A stretch of 34,144 nt of DNA, taken from contig NZ_LUTP01000033.1 in the NCBI RefSeq assembly GCF_002111585.1, positions 1 through 34,144 of the forward strand, written 5' to 3'. Source of the DNA: Lonsdalea iberica (GTDB lineage: Bacteria > Pseudomonadota > Gammaproteobacteria > Enterobacterales > Enterobacteriaceae). Both the position numbers and the translations under genes were made by a program. The notes beneath the pieces were generated by a model. The model had not been told where the DNA came from. It searched no databases and saw only the letters and a list, made by a program, of their open reading frames with translations. This document shows positions 20,965 to 30,410 of the stretch, in pieces (the stretch's first letter is position 1; every line of letters begins with the position of its first letter).

Positions 20965-21516
20965 TTAAGAATGTGGAGTCACGGGGGTGTTCTGGGATTC
21001 CGGAGCGCTGGCTGGCGCACTGCCGTTCGGCTCAGCATGCTCGTTGCTGCCGCCGCTCTTATACAGGAACTGCCCGATGAGGTCTTCCAGCACCATCGCC
21101 GATTTGGTGTCCTGGATTGTACCGCCGTCCTTGAGGATCGACGTCCCCATATCCGGGTCTTCAAAGCCCATATTCAACGCCAGATACTGTTCTCCCAGCA
21201 GGCCAGACGTACGAATCGCCAATGAACTGGTATCCGGAATATGATCGTAGCGTTTGTCGATCGCCATCGTGACCCGCGGTAAATACGTTTTTTGATCCAG
21301 GTCGATGCTGTCCACCCGACCGATGACGACGCCGCCGACTTTCACCGGCGAACGCGCTTTCAGACCGCCGATATTATCGAACGTCGCCGACAAACGATAC
21401 GTCTGCTGGTGCCCCAACGTGTTCAAATCGGCCACTTTCAGACAGATAAAGATAATGGCGCCCAGCGCAATCAGCATAAACACGCCGACCCAGATTTCAT
21501 GTTTCTTCGTTTGCAT
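20965..21516 (-). CDS. mlaD: MlaD, MCE-domain subunit of the Mla transporter
   Basis: MlaD is an inner-membrane anchored protein whose periplasmic MCE domains form a hexameric ring that passes phospholipids between MlaC and MlaE. The 183-residue product (same as E. coli) has one N-terminal membrane segment (about 8-27), an MCE domain (about 38-116; ATFDNIGGLKARSPVKVGGV, SGLLGEQYLALN) and a helical region VLEDLIGQFLY that lines the ring pore, then a low-complexity tail. A GTG one codon upstream directly follows the mlaE stop; the ATG at 21516 is chosen because it matches the E. coli start (MQTKK). The gene is tightly packed behind mlaE. Confidence 0.97.
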   Translation of the reverse strand: MQTKKHEIWVGVFMLIALGAIIFICLKVADLNTLGHQQTYRLSATFDNIGGLKARSPVKVGGVVIGRVDSIDLDQKTYLPRVTMAIDKRYDHIPDTSSLAIRTSGLLGEQYLALNMGFEDPDMGTSILKDGGTIQDTKSAMVLEDLIGQFLYKSGGSNEHAEPNGSAPASAPESQNTPVTPHS

Positions 21517-21519
21517 CAC

Positions 21520-22302
21520 TTAGTTCCCAAACATCAGTGCCGTCAGCAAAAAATCCAATCCCAGAACCGCCAGCGATGAATGCACGACGGTACGCGTCGT
21601 TGCACGGCTAATCCCCTCTGACGTCGGGATCGCGTCATAACCGTTAAACAAAGCGATCCAGGTTACGGTAATCGCAAAGGCCACGCTTTTGAGCAGGCAG
21701 TTTACGATATCCAGCCGCCACTCGACGGCGCCTTGCAAGGCCGACCAGAAAAAGCCGCTATCAATGCCTTTCCAGTCCACGCCCACCAGCGAGCCGCCCC
21801 ACACACCGACGGCGACAAAAATCACCGTCAGCAGCGGCATGCAGATCACCCCGGCCCAGAAACGCGGCGCGACTACGCGACGTAACGGGTCGACCGCCAT
21901 CATTTCCATGCTGGACAACTGCTCAGTCGCCTTCATCAGGCCGATTTCCGCGGTCAGCGCCGATCCTGCGCGACCGGCGAACAACAAGGCGGTCACCACC
22001 GGCCCCAGTTCACGCAGTAGCGATAGCGCGACAATCATGCCGAGGCTGGCTTCCGCGCTGTAGGTCGTGAGCACCAGATACCCCTGCAGGCCCAGCACCA
22101 TACCGATAAAGAGCCCGGACACCATGATAATCAATAGCGATTGTACGCCCACGCTGTACAGCTGGCGGCGGAGCAGCGGCCATTGTCTGGCGAACTCCGG
22201 TTTGCCCACCAGCGCATTGAACAGCATAAGTCCCGCGCGTCCGAACGACGTGCAAACGTTAATGCCGACGCGTCCAAAAGACGCTAATGCCTGAAATAGC
22301 AT
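21520..22302 (-). CDS. mlaE: MlaE, permease subunit of the Mla transporter
   Basis: MlaE is the transmembrane permease of the MlaFEDB ABC transporter. The 260-residue product equals E. coli in length and carries the family hallmarks [38 protein letters not shown] and [20 protein letters not shown], the coupling region that contacts MlaF, with about five hydrophobic segments. The open frame extends 35 codons further upstream into mlaF, but [11 protein letters not shown] is selected because it aligns with the E. coli start and leaves a 7-bp gap after mlaF, with GGAG as RBS. The gene is intact. Confidence 0.97.
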   Translation of the reverse strand: MLFQALASFGRVGINVCTSFGRAGLMLFNALVGKPEFARQWPLLRRQLYSVGVQSLLIIMVSGLFIGMVLGLQGYLVLTTYSAEASLGMIVALSLLRELGPVVTALLFAGRAGSALTAEIGLMKATEQLSSMEMMAVDPLRRVVAPRFWAGVICMPLLTVIFVAVGVWGGSLVGVDWKGIDSGFFWSALQGAVEWRLDIVNCLLKSVAFAITVTWIALFNGYDAIPTSEGISRATTRTVVHSSLAVLGLDFLLTALMFGN

Positions 22303-22309
22303 GACTAAA

Positions 22310-23122
22310 TTAACTCCCTGCTTCCAACAGCTCGCGTGTGTAATCTCCCGCCGGATAGCGGAAAGGCACCGGCCCGTCGGCAATACCGTCCAGGAACTGA
22401 CGGACACGCGGGTCGGCGTTCTGCTGCAGATCGTTCGGCGTGCCTTCGGCGATCACGCGCTGATCGGCAATGATGTAGGCATAGTCCGCGATACTCAACA
22501 CTTCGGGCACATCGTGCGAGACCACGATACAAGTGACACCGAGCGCATGATTCAGTTCATCGATCAGTTTGACCAGCACACCCATGGTAATCGGGTCCTG
22601 CCCCACAAACGGTTCGTCAAACATAATTAGCTGCGGGTCGAGTGCAATGGCTCGCGCCAGCGCCGCACGTCGCGCCATCCCGCCGGACAATTCGGACGGC
22701 ATCAGGGAGGCCGCACCACGCAACCCCACCGCTTCGAGTTTCATCATCACGATGGTGCGCAACAGTTCCGGCGGCAGTTGGCTGTGCTCGCGCAGCGGCC
22801 AGGCGACGTTATCGAACACATTCAGGTCGGTAAACAGCGCGCCGGACTGGAACAGCATACTCATCTTTTTACGGGCTTCGTACAGGCCGGAACGGGAAAG
22901 CGCAGGAATGTTTTCGCCGTCGAACCAGATTTCGCCCTGATCCGGCGGCAGCTGTCCGCCGATGAGGCGCAACAGCGTGGTTTTGCCGATGCCGGACGGC
23001 CCCATGATGGCCGTCACTTTACGTTTGGGTACGTTCAGAGAAATATCGGTGAAAATCTGCCGATTTCCCCGGCGAAAACTGAGCTCGCGAACTTCGACCA
23101 GGTTTGAGGCTTCGGGATTCAT
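22310..23122 (-). CDS. mlaF: MlaF, ATPase subunit of the Mla transporter
   Basis: MlaF powers phospholipid movement that keeps the outer leaflet of the outer membrane free of phospholipid. The product has 270 residues (E. coli 269) with Walker [11 protein letters not shown]-loop [11 protein letters not shown] signature LSGGMARR, Walker B LIMFDEPF, and switch histidine VVSHDVPEV. The C-terminal extension [15 protein letters not shown] is the segment that wraps onto the partner MlaF. Two adjacent ATGs (23125, 23122) share the RBS AGGA; the second gives the N terminus that aligns with E. coli (MNPEASNLV versus MEQSVANLV). The frame continues upstream, but without homology. It heads the mlaFEDCB operon. 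Confidence 0.96.
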   Translation of the reverse strand: MNPEASNLVEVRELSFRRGNRQIFTDISLNVPKRKVTAIMGPSGIGKTTLLRLIGGQLPPDQGEIWFDGENIPALSRSGLYEARKKMSMLFQSGALFTDLNVFDNVAWPLREHSQLPPELLRTIVMMKLEAVGLRGAASLMPSELSGGMARRAALARAIALDPQLIMFDEPFVGQDPITMGVLVKLIDELNHALGVTCIVVSHDVPEVLSIADYAYIIADQRVIAEGTPNDLQQNADPRVRQFLDGIADGPVPFRYPAGDYTRELLEAGS

Positions 23123-23399
23123 CATGAGTTTCCTTTCCAACTGCGCGGGCGGCGCAGTCATCAGAGTAAAGACCGTATGTTGAGCCGCCCTACAACGCCG
23201 GATGACGCATCGGGCATTCACTGTGACAAACGGCCATCACTAATTCGTGACCAAAGTTGCCATTGGTTTTACTTTTTCACACTACACAGTCAAAATTAGC
23301 GCCAAAGATGAAAAATGATTTTTTTATTCACTCTTCGTCCCAAAAATACTGGTTTGTGCGCCAATAAACCGGTGATTATACCTGAAGAAAGGACGCTGC

Positions 23400-24362
23400 A
23401 TGCTTTTTGCGACAGTACTCTTGATTGTTGGTTTGATTCTGCTGGTTTATGGTGCCGACCGTCTGGTTTACGGCGCTGCCGTATTGGCCCGCGGCTTCGG
23501 TATTCCGCCGATGGTAATCGGCATCACGATTGTAGGACTGGGTACCTCGTTGCCTGAACTCATGGTCTCAGTCACCGCGGCAATGAACCACCAGATCGAT
23601 ATGGCGGTGGGCAACGTACTCGGCTCCAATATCGCCAACATTCTGTTAATCCTCGGCAGCGCCACGTTGATACGCCCGCTGACTTTCCATTCAGTGCTGG
23701 TACGCCGGGAACTGCCGCTAATGTTAATCGTCACCGCGTTGTGCGGGGTATTGCTGTACGACCATGTCCTCAGCCGACTGGACGGCGTGATACTGCTGCT
23801 GGCCGCCGCGGCCTCGATCATGATGATATTGCGCATGGCTCGCACCGCTCAGCGAGCGGGCGTTGATAGCCTGACGCGCGAGCAGATGGATGAGCTGCCG
23901 CGCGACAATAACGCGACCGTCGCCTTGCTGTGGTTGGTTTTGGGCGTCATTATTCTGCCGATGGCGACCCGCATCGTCGTGGACAACGCCACCGTGATCG
24001 CCCGCAGCTTCAATATCAGCGAATTGACCATCGGGCTGACGGTACTGGCTATCGGCACCAGCCTACCTGAACTGGCCACCGCGATCGTCGGCACGCTGAA
24101 GAAAGAGGACGACATTGCGCTTGGCAACCTGATCGGCTCCAACATTTTCAACATCGGCATTGTGCTGGGCGTACCGGCGCTGCTTTCTCCCGGCGCGCTG
24201 AACCCACTGGCGTTCAGCCGCGACTACTGGGTGATGCTGGGAGCCAGCGTACTGCTGGCGGCACTGTGCCTACGCCAGAAACGGTGCATCGGTCAGGGCG
24301 CGGGCGCGCTATTGCTGTGCGCGTTTATCGCTTACCTCGCCGTGCTGTTCTTTTTTTCATAG
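23400..24362 (+). CDS. yrbG: YrbG, calcium/cation antiporter (CaCA) family
   Basis: The 320-residue inner-membrane protein (E. coli 325) shows the internal duplication of the Ca2+/cation antiporter superfamily. The ion-binding alpha-repeat occurs twice, as VGLGTSLPELMVSV (about 45-58) and LAIGTSLPELATAI (about 217-230), each followed by GN-LGSNI-NI or GNLIGSNIFNI. About ten hydrophobic segments are visible. The E. coli protein is not well characterised, and Na+/Ca2+ exchange has not been firmly shown. It is divergent from mlaF and stands first in the yrbG-kdsD-kdsC-lpt run, with GAAAGGA as RBS. Confidence 0.93.
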   Translation: MLFATVLLIVGLILLVYGADRLVYGAAVLARGFGIPPMVIGITIVGLGTSLPELMVSVTAAMNHQIDMAVGNVLGSNIANILLILGSATLIRPLTFHSVLVRRELPLMLIVTALCGVLLYDHVLSRLDGVILLLAAAASIMMILRMARTAQRAGVDSLTREQMDELPRDNNATVALLWLVLGVIILPMATRIVVDNATVIARSFNISELTIGLTVLAIGTSLPELATAIVGTLKKEDDIALGNLIGSNIFNIGIVLGVPALLSPGALNPLAFSRDYWVMLGASVLLAALCLRQKRCIGQGAGALLLCAFIAYLAVLFFFS

Positions 24363-24394
24363 CCGGGCCTTAACGGCCACGCAGGACGTTTTGC

Positions 24395-25381
24395 ATGTCA
24401 CACTTTGAGCTACCCTCCGATTTCGATTTCCAGAGCGCAGGGAAACAGGTTTTATCCATTGAGCGCGAAACGTTGGCGCAATTGGATCAATATATTGATG
24501 ATAATTTCACCCGCGTCTGCGAGATGATTTTCCGCTGCGCGGGCAAAGTCGTCGTGATGGGAATGGGAAAATCCGGTCATATCGGCTGCAAGATCGCCGC
24601 GACCTTCGCCAGTACCGGCACCCCGTCCTTCTTTGTGCATCCCGGCGAAGCCAGCCACGGCGATTTGGGGATGATTACCGCGCAGGATATCGTTATCGCC
24701 ATCTCCAACTCCGGCGAATCCCATGAGATTCTGGCCCTGATCCCCGTCCTCAAACGTCTGCACGTCCCGTTGATCTGCATGACCGGCAATCCGGACAGCA
24801 CCATGGGAAAAGCCGCCGACCACCATCTCTGCATTCATGTTTCGCAGGAAGCCTGCCCGCTGGGTCTGGCCCCTACCTCCAGCACAACTGCTACGCTGGT
24901 AATGGGCGACGCGATAGCCGTGGCGCTGTTACAGGCCCGAGGATTTACCGCGGAGGATTTCGCGCTGTCCCATCCGGGTGGAGCACTTGGCCGCAAACTG
25001 TTACTGCGGGTGAACGATATCATGCACATCGGCGACGAAATCCCCCGAGTTCCTCGCGATGCGTCCTTGCGCGATGCCTTGTTGGAGATCACCCGTAAGA
25101 ACCTGGGAATGACCGCCATCTGCGCCCCTGACGGCACTATCGAGGGGATCTTCACCGATGGCGACCTGCGCCGTATTTTCGATCTGGGTATCGATCTGAA
25201 CAGCGCGCGCATTGTCGACGTCATGACCGCTGGCGGTATCCGCGTCACGTCGCAAATGCTGGCCGTGGATGCGCTGAACCTGATGCAGTCGCGTCATGTG
25301 ACGGCATTGATGGTCGCTCAAGACGATCGCCTGGTCGGCGTCGTGCATATGCACGACATGCTGCGTGCAGGTGTGGTTTAA
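24395..25381 (+). CDS. kdsD: KdsD, D-arabinose 5-phosphate isomerase
   Basis: KdsD converts ribulose 5-phosphate to arabinose 5-phosphate, the first step of Kdo synthesis for LPS. The 328-residue product (same as E. coli) has a SIS sugar-isomerase domain (about 35-190; MGMGKSGHIGCKIAATFAST, NSGESHEI, PTSSTTATLVMGDA) and two C-terminal CBS domains (about 210-325). K59 of the active site in E. coli corresponds to the lysine in GMGKSGH. The RBS is AGGA, 9 nt before ATG. It lies 32 bp after yrbG and 71 bp before kdsC, which acts two steps later in the same pathway. Confidence 0.97.
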   Translation: MSHFELPSDFDFQSAGKQVLSIERETLAQLDQYIDDNFTRVCEMIFRCAGKVVVMGMGKSGHIGCKIAATFASTGTPSFFVHPGEASHGDLGMITAQDIVIAISNSGESHEILALIPVLKRLHVPLICMTGNPDSTMGKAADHHLCIHVSQEACPLGLAPTSSTTATLVMGDAIAVALLQARGFTAEDFALSHPGGALGRKLLLRVNDIMHIGDEIPRVPRDASLRDALLEITRKNLGMTAICAPDGTIEGIFTDGDLRRIFDLGIDLNSARIVDVMTAGGIRVTSQMLAVDALNLMQSRHVTALMVAQDDRLVGVVHMHDMLRAGVV

Positions 25382-25452
25382 TCCAGCCACGCCGTCATCT
25401 CAGCGTTGACCCAACGACTTCAACCCGGCTGTAAACCAAGGACAAGCGTGAA

Positions 25453-26019
25453 ATGAGTGAAACCCCGCCGAATACCGAGACCTGCTACGGCCCCGTCGCC
25501 GCTGCGGTGATGGGCAAAGCCCGAGAAATCCGACTGCTCATCTGCGATGTGGACGGCGTGCTGTCCGACGGCCTGATCTACATGGGTAATCAAGGCGAAG
25601 AGCTGAAAACGTTCAACGTTCGGGACGGCTACGGTATTCGCTGCCTGCTGACCTCCGATATTGACGTCGCCATTATTACCGGTCGTTCAGCCAAGCTCCT
25701 GGAAGACCGCTGCAAGACCCTGGGGATTTCTCACCTATACCAGGGACAGTCTGATAAGCTTTTGGCCTTCCGCGAGCTGTTGGATAAACTGGCGCTTGAG
25801 GCCCATCAGGTCGCCTATATCGGCGACGATTTGATCGACTGGCCGGTCATGGCGGAAGTCGGACTGAGCGTTGCCGTGGCGGATGCCCATCCGCTGCTGG
25901 TGCCCCGCTCGGATTATGTGACGCGCACCGCAGGCGGGCGCGGCGCCGTACGCGAGATTTGCGACCTGATTTTACAGGCGCAGGACAAGCTGGAGTTCGC
26001 TAAAGGGTTGTCGATATGA
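25453..26019 (+). CDS. kdsC: KdsC, Kdo-8-phosphate phosphatase
   Basis: KdsC removes phosphate from Kdo-8-P to release Kdo. The 188-residue product (E. coli 188) is a C0-type HAD phosphatase without a cap domain, working as a tetramer. The nucleophile motif is DVDGVLSDG with D32 and D34. Motif II is ITGRSA, the conserved lysine lies in GQSDKLLAF, and motif IV is YIGDDLIDWPVM. Its stop overlaps the lptC start by 4 bp (ATGA), which couples Kdo release to the LPS export genes. Confidence 0.97.
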   Translation: MSETPPNTETCYGPVAAAVMGKAREIRLLICDVDGVLSDGLIYMGNQGEELKTFNVRDGYGIRCLLTSDIDVAIITGRSAKLLEDRCKTLGISHLYQGQSDKLLAFRELLDKLALEAHQVAYIGDDLIDWPVMAEVGLSVAVADAHPLLVPRSDYVTRTAGGRGAVREICDLILQAQDKLEFAKGLSI

Positions 26020-26585
26020 ATAAAACAAAGCGCTGGCTGACCGTCCTGCTGGCCCTGATCGCACTGGTGTTGATCGGCCTGAATCTGACCGGTACCAACG
26101 ATGACGCAGCGCCCGCCGTGTCGGAGAGCAACGCGCCGACTTATACCACTCAGCAAAACCTCACCGTGGTGTATGACCCAACGGGAAAACTGGCCTACAA
26201 GCTGGTGACTGAAAAAGCCGAATATTACGAAAATGACCAGTTGACGTGGTTCACGCAGCCGGTGGCCACGATGTACAACGAATTAGGCGTCGCCACCTGG
26301 TCAGTCCGCTCGGATCGAGCCAAACTGACTAAGGACCGCATGCTGTATCTGTACGGCCACGTCGAAATGAACAGCCTAACGACAGATTCGCAGTTGGAAC
26401 GAGTCAAAACAGAGAATGCCCAGGTAAACCTGATCACCCAGGATGTCTCATCCGATGATGAAGTCACGCTGTACGGTGCCAGCTTTACCTCCAATGGTTT
26501 AAAAATGCGCGGAAATTTGCGCAACAAGACAGCAGAGTTGATCGAAAAGGTAAAAACCTCCTATGAAATTCCAAAAAATCAATAA
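26016..26585 (+). CDS. lptC: LptC, inner-membrane bitopic LPS transport protein
   Basis: LptC receives LPS extracted by LptBFG and passes it to the LptA bridge. The 189-residue product (E. coli 191) has one N-terminal membrane helix (about 7-24, LTVLLALIALVLIGLNL) and a periplasmic beta-jellyroll domain with the family features YDPTGKLAYKLVTEKAEYY and VRSDRAKLTKDRMLYLYGHV. It starts inside the kdsC stop (ATGA) and overlaps lptA by 23 bp. The gene is intact. Confidence 0.96.
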   Translation: MNKTKRWLTVLLALIALVLIGLNLTGTNDDAAPAVSESNAPTYTTQQNLTVVYDPTGKLAYKLVTEKAEYYENDQLTWFTQPVATMYNELGVATWSVRSDRAKLTKDRMLYLYGHVEMNSLTTDSQLERVKTENAQVNLITQDVSSDDEVTLYGASFTSNGLKMRGNLRNKTAELIEKVKTSYEIPKNQ

Positions 26586-27141
26586 AGCACTGCGCTACAC
26601 GCTGATCGCCAGCTCGCTGTTTTCCGCCAGCATGCCGGTATTGGCGCTGACCGGCGATACCGATCAGCCGATTCATATCGACTCCGACCAGCAGTCGTTG
26701 GACATGCAGGGCAACGTCGTGACGTTCACCGGCAATGTCATCGTCACGCAGGGGTCGATCAAAGTTCAGGCGGATAAAGTCGTCGTCACCCGTCCGCAAG
26801 GGCAGCAAGGTCGCGAAGTCATCGAAGGATTTGGGAATCCGGCGACGTTTTATCAGATGCAGGACAACGGCAAGCCGGTCAAAGGCCATTCACAGAAAAT
26901 GCGCTACGAGCTGGATAAGGACAACGTGATTCTGACGGGCAACGCCTATCTGGAACAGTTGGACAGCAACGTCAAAGGCGACCGCATCACCTATCTGGTC
27001 AAACAGCAGCAAATGGAAGCCTTCAGCGATAAAGGCAAACGCGTGACCACGGTGCTGGTGCCTTCTCAGCTGCAGGATAAAAATGGCCAGCGCACCGCCC
27101 CGGCCAAGGCCCCCAAACCGCAACAGCGAGCGACGCAATAA
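26563..27141 (+). CDS. lptA: LptA, periplasmic LPS bridge protein
   Basis: LptA oligomers form the periplasmic bridge that carries LPS to LptD/E. The 192-residue product (E. coli 185) has a signal peptide (about 1-28, cleavage likely after VLA), a beta-jellyroll OstA/LptA domain (DTDQPIHIDSDQQSLDMQGN, TGNVIVTQGSIKVQADKVVV) and a basic, glutamine- and proline-rich tail (about 165-192). The start, MKFQKINKAL, sits inside lptC with GGTAAAAACCTCC upstream. It is followed 3 bp later by lptB. Confidence 0.96.
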   Translation: MKFQKINKALRYTLIASSLFSASMPVLALTGDTDQPIHIDSDQQSLDMQGNVVTFTGNVIVTQGSIKVQADKVVVTRPQGQQGREVIEGFGNPATFYQMQDNGKPVKGHSQKMRYELDKDNVILTGNAYLEQLDSNVKGDRITYLVKQQQMEAFSDKGKRVTTVLVPSQLQDKNGQRTAPAKAPKPQQRATQ

Positions 27142-27144
27142 CTC

Positions 27145-27870
27145 ATGGCTACATTAATCGCAGAAAATCTGGCTAAGGCGTACAAAGGCCGCAAGGTTGT
27201 GGAAAACGTCAGCCTGAGGGTCAATTCCGGCGAAATCGTCGGCCTTCTGGGTCCTAACGGCGCGGGAAAGACCACCACGTTCTATATGGTCGTCGGCATC
27301 GTACAGCGCGATGAAGGCCGCATCATCATCGACGACGATGATATCAGTATGCTGCCGCTCCACGACCGCGCGCGCCGCGGCATCGGCTACTTACCGCAGG
27401 AAGCGTCGATTTTCCGGCGGTTGAGCGTTTACGATAACCTGATGGCCGTGCTGCAAATCCGTAAGGATCTGACGCAGGAGCAGCAGGCGGACCGCGCCAA
27501 TGAGCTGATGGAAGAGTTTCATATTGCTCATTTACGCGATAGTCTGGGACAATCCCTCTCCGGTGGGGAGCGTCGTCGAGTGGAAATCGCTCGGGCGCTC
27601 GCAGCCAATCCCAAGTTCATCCTGCTGGATGAACCTTTCGCCGGGGTGGACCCAATTTCGGTGATAGATATCAAAAAAATTATTGAACACCTCCGCGACA
27701 GCGGTCTGGGTGTCCTCATCACCGACCATAACGTCCGCGAAACGCTGGACGTCTGTGAACGTGCCTATATCGTCAGCCAGGGCCATCTCATCGCCCACGG
27801 ATCACCGGCGGATATATTGGCCAACGAACAGGTCAAACGTGTCTATCTGGGCGAAGGCTTCCGACTCTGA
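27145..27870 (+). CDS. lptB: LptB, ATPase of the LPS exporter
   Basis: LptB drives LPS extraction together with LptFG. The 241-residue product (same as E. coli) shows Walker [10 protein letters not shown] (36-44), Q-loop [15 protein letters not shown] signature [15 protein letters not shown], Walker [14 protein letters not shown] with the catalytic glutamate, and switch histidine [14 protein letters not shown]. The C terminus ending in YLGEGFRL is conserved and is important for activity. It follows lptA at 3 bp and precedes rpoN by 45 bp, the standard lptB-rpoN order of proteobacteria. Confidence 0.98.
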   Translation: MATLIAENLAKAYKGRKVVENVSLRVNSGEIVGLLGPNGAGKTTTFYMVVGIVQRDEGRIIIDDDDISMLPLHDRARRGIGYLPQEASIFRRLSVYDNLMAVLQIRKDLTQEQQADRANELMEEFHIAHLRDSLGQSLSGGERRRVEIARALAANPKFILLDEPFAGVDPISVIDIKKIIEHLRDSGLGVLITDHNVRETLDVCERAYIVSQGHLIAHGSPADILANEQVKRVYLGEGFRL

Positions 27871-27915
27871 CGTCATATTTTTGTTCGTATTATCCAAGGG
27901 AAGTTAGCGCTATTT

Positions 27916-29349
27916 ATGAAGCAAGGTTTGCAACTCAGGCTTAGCCAGCAACTGGCAATGACGCCACAGTTACAGCAGGCAATCCGCCTGTTGCAACTGT
28001 CCACGCTTGAACTCCAGCAAGAAATTCAACAGGCGCTGGAAAGCAACCCCTTGCTGGAACAAACCGATCCCCACGAAGAGGTCGAGACGCAAGAAAGCAG
28101 CAGCAGCGAAGCGCTGGATACCCGCGAAGCGCTGGAGCAGAAAGAGATGCCCGACGAGCTGCCGCTGGACGCCGCCTGGGATGAAATCTACACGGCGGGC
28201 ACGCCCTCCGGCACCAGCACCGACTACCGGGATGACGAGCTGCCGGTTTATCAGGGCGAAACCACACAATCCCTGCAAGACTATCTGATGTGGCAGGTGG
28301 AGCTGACGCCGTTCTCCGACACCGATGCCGCCATCGCGACCTCCATCGTCGACGCCGTCGATCCTACCGGTTACCTCACCATATCCTTGGAAGAAATCCG
28401 CGACGGCGTCGGTAATGAAGAGCTGACGATGGAAGAAGTGGAAGCCGTTCTAAAACGGGTGCAGCGTTTCGATCCGGTGGGCGTGGCTTCGCGCGATCTG
28501 CGTGAGTGCCTGCTGGTGCAGCTGTCGCAGTTCGACAATAAAATGCCGCGCTGGGAAGAAGCGACGCTGATCGTCAGCGAGTATCTCGACCTGCTGGCTA
28601 ACCATGACTTCCGTACGTTGATTCGCGCCAGCCGTTTGAAAGAAGACGTGCTGAAAGAGGCGCTGGCCCTGATTCAATCCCTCGATCCGCGTCCGGGACA
28701 GTCCATCAATACCGGCGAGTCGGAATACGTGATTCCTGACGTTCTAGTGCGTAAGGCGCAGGACCGCTGGTCGGTCGAACTCAACACCGACAGCGTACCG
28801 CGGCTGCAAATCAACCAGCAGTATGCCGCGCTGGGCAACAGCACACGCAGCGACAGCGACGGCCAGTTCATCCGCAGCCATCTTCAGGAAGCCCGCTGGC
28901 TCATCAAAAGTCTGGAAAGCCGCAACGACACGCTGCTGAAGGTGACCCGCTGCATCGTCGAACAACAGCAGGCCTTCTTCGACCACGGCGAAGAGTACAT
29001 GAAGCCGATGGTGCTGGCGGATATCGCCCAGGCGGTGGAAATGCACGAGTCCACGATTTCCCGCGTCACGACGCAGAAGTTCCTGCACAGCCCGCGCGGC
29101 ATCTTCGAACTAAAATATTTTTTCTCCAGCCACGTCAACACGGACAGCGGCGGAGAGGCCTCATCCACCGCCATCCGGGCGTTGGTCAAAAAATTAATCG
29201 CTGCGGAAAATCCCGCCAAACCGTTGAGCGACAGCAAGCTGACCACCTTGCTTTCCGATCAGGGAATCATCGTGGCCCGGCGCACCGTCGCCAAATATCG
29301 CGAGTCTTTATCCATCCCACCGTCCAATCAGCGTAAACAACTGGTTTGA
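27916..29349 (+). CDS. rpoN: RpoN, sigma-54 factor
   Basis: RpoN directs RNA polymerase to -24/-12 promoters that need AAA+ activators, chiefly nitrogen-related genes. The 477-residue product (same as E. coli) has the glutamine-rich activator-interaction region I (1-50, [20 protein letters not shown]), an acidic linker (about 55-120), the core-binding region, the helix-turn-helix ([18 protein letters not shown]) and the RpoN box [12 protein letters not shown] near residue 455-466. It starts the rpoN-hpf-ptsN-rapZ-npr cluster that is conserved across enterobacteria. Confidence 0.98.
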   Translation: MKQGLQLRLSQQLAMTPQLQQAIRLLQLSTLELQQEIQQALESNPLLEQTDPHEEVETQESSSSEALDTREALEQKEMPDELPLDAAWDEIYTAGTPSGTSTDYRDDELPVYQGETTQSLQDYLMWQVELTPFSDTDAAIATSIVDAVDPTGYLTISLEEIRDGVGNEELTMEEVEAVLKRVQRFDPVGVASRDLRECLLVQLSQFDNKMPRWEEATLIVSEYLDLLANHDFRTLIRASRLKEDVLKEALALIQSLDPRPGQSINTGESEYVIPDVLVRKAQDRWSVELNTDSVPRLQINQQYAALGNSTRSDSDGQFIRSHLQEARWLIKSLESRNDTLLKVTRCIVEQQQAFFDHGEEYMKPMVLADIAQAVEMHESTISRVTTQKFLHSPRGIFELKYFFSSHVNTDSGGEASSTAIRALVKKLIAAENPAKPLSDSKLTTLLSDQGIIVARRTVAKYRESLSIPPSNQRKQLV

Positions 29350-29373
29350 CCTTGAACTGAGAAGGAAGACGCT

Positions 29374-29661
29374 ATGCAGCTGAACATTACCGGACACCAT
29401 GTTGAAATTACCGATGCTCTACGCAAATTTCTCAATACGAAGTTTGCGAAGCTGGAACAGTATTTCGATCGCATTAATCAGGTGTACGTAGTGCTGAAAG
29501 TGGAGAAAATTCAGCAGATTGCTGAAGCCACCCTCCACGTCAGCGGCGGTGAGCTGCATGCCACATCAGAAGCGCAAGAGATGTATGCCGCGATCGATCT
29601 TCTCATCGACAAGCTGGCGCGACAGTTAAACAAACATAAGGATAAACTGAAGCAGCACTGA
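29374..29661 (+). CDS. hpf: Hpf, short ribosome hibernation promoting factor
   Basis: The 95-residue product matches E. coli Hpf (YhbH) in length and motifs: MQLNITGHHVEITDALRKFL, AEATLHVSGGELHATSEAQEMYAAIDLLIDKL (in parts), and the basic tail HKDKLKQH. Short Hpf binds the decoding centre of 30S subunits and, together with RMF, turns 70S ribosomes into inactive 100S dimers in stationary phase. It lies 24 bp after rpoN with RBS AAGGAAG. A large hairpin fills the gap to ptsN. Confidence 0.97.
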   Translation: MQLNITGHHVEITDALRKFLNTKFAKLEQYFDRINQVYVVLKVEKIQQIAEATLHVSGGELHATSEAQEMYAAIDLLIDKLARQLNKHKDKLKQH

Positions 29662-29671
29662 TTGTTCCCCC

Positions 29672-29734
29672 GCCTCCAGGCGCAGGAACCGGAACGGCAA
29701 GCTGATAAGGGGAGCCGTTTCGGTAGCTGGAGGC
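29672..29734 (+). other. Large two-tier hairpin between hpf and ptsN
   Basis: Outer stem GCCTCCAG/CTGGAGGC (29672-29679/29727-29734) encloses inner stem CCGGAACGGC/GCCGTTTCGG (29689-29698/29714-29723, one G-U) with a 15-nt loop. No T tract follows, so it is not a standard terminator. It ends 25 nt before the ptsN start and could stabilise the upstream mRNA, be a processing site, or limit ptsN translation. The base pairing is seen directly; the role is inference. Confidence 0.6.
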
Positions 29735-29759
29735 CCGAGTGTTGTCAGGTGAATATAAA

Positions 29760-30248
29760 ATGAATAACGATTCCATTATGCAACTCAGCGCCGTACTTCG
29801 TCAGGAGTGCACCCGCAACGCCGTAAGCTGCCAGAGTAAAAAGCGCGCTCTGGAAATTATCAGCGAACTCGCTGCGGCACAGCTCAATCTGCCCTCACAG
29901 ATTATCTTTGAAGCGATTCTGGCGCGGGAACGGATGGGCAGCACCGGTATTGGCAACGGTATCGCCATTCCTCACGGCAAACTCGATAACGATGACACGC
30001 TGAGCGCCGTGGGCGTCTTCATTCATCTGGATCAACCCGTCGCCTTTGATGCCATCGATAACCAGCCCGTGGACCTGCTGTTTGCCTTGCTGGTTCCCAC
30101 CGAACAATGTAAAACCCATTTGAATACGCTGGCGCTGGTCGCCAGACAGCTGTCGGATAAGGCGCTGTGCCGCCGGTTGCGGGGTGCCCAGAGCGACGAA
30201 GAGCTGTATCAGATCATGACCGTATCGGATAGCGCCGAACAGCCCTGA
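29760..30248 (+). CDS. ptsN: PtsN, EIIA of the nitrogen PTS
   Basis: PtsN (EIIA-Ntr) is the last phosphoacceptor of the PtsP-Npr-PtsN chain. Its unphosphorylated form controls K+ transport (TrkA, KdpD) and other targets. The 162-residue product (E. coli 163) has the phosphorylated histidine H72 in GIAIPHGK and the conserved ERMGSTGIGNG and NQPVDLLFALLVP blocks. The frame is open seven codons further upstream, but the ATG at 29760 is chosen because AGGTGA lies before it and the N terminus then aligns with E. coli. Its partner Npr is encoded in this window, two genes downstream. Confidence 0.96.
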   Translation: MNNDSIMQLSAVLRQECTRNAVSCQSKKRALEIISELAAAQLNLPSQIIFEAILARERMGSTGIGNGIAIPHGKLDNDDTLSAVGVFIHLDQPVAFDAIDNQPVDLLFALLVPTEQCKTHLNTLALVARQLSDKALCRRLRGAQSDEELYQIMTVSDSAEQP

Positions 30249-30291
30249 AACAGCAGGGCGTCGCGCATCCAGATCGAGAAGATGACACGAG

Positions 30292-30394
30292 CGGACGTCG
30301 TGCGACAACGCGCACGTCCGATAAAAACACCGGCTAAGGCCGGATGACCAACATAAGCTAACGGTGGCAGCGAGACATTCACCATTCCGCTGCC
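30292..30394 (+). other. Three consecutive hairpins in the rapZ leader
   Basis: The 162-bp ptsN-rapZ gap contains three stems: CGGAC(GTC)GTGCG/CGCAC-GTCCG (30292-30304/30311-30320, with a 3-nt bulge), CCGGC/GCCGG with a TAAG loop (30330-30334/30339-30343), and GGCAGCG/CGCTGCC (30366-30372/30388-30394, 15-nt loop). The last one ends 16 nt before the rapZ ATG. There is no U tract. The pairings are visible in the sequence; a regulatory role is inference. Confidence 0.55.
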
Positions 30395-30410
30395 TGAGGG
30401 GAGTCGTCAG

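Noticed and set aside
23221-23245. TGTGAC...TCACTA between mlaF and yrbG as a CRP site
   Set aside because: The half-sites are about 10 bp apart instead of 6.
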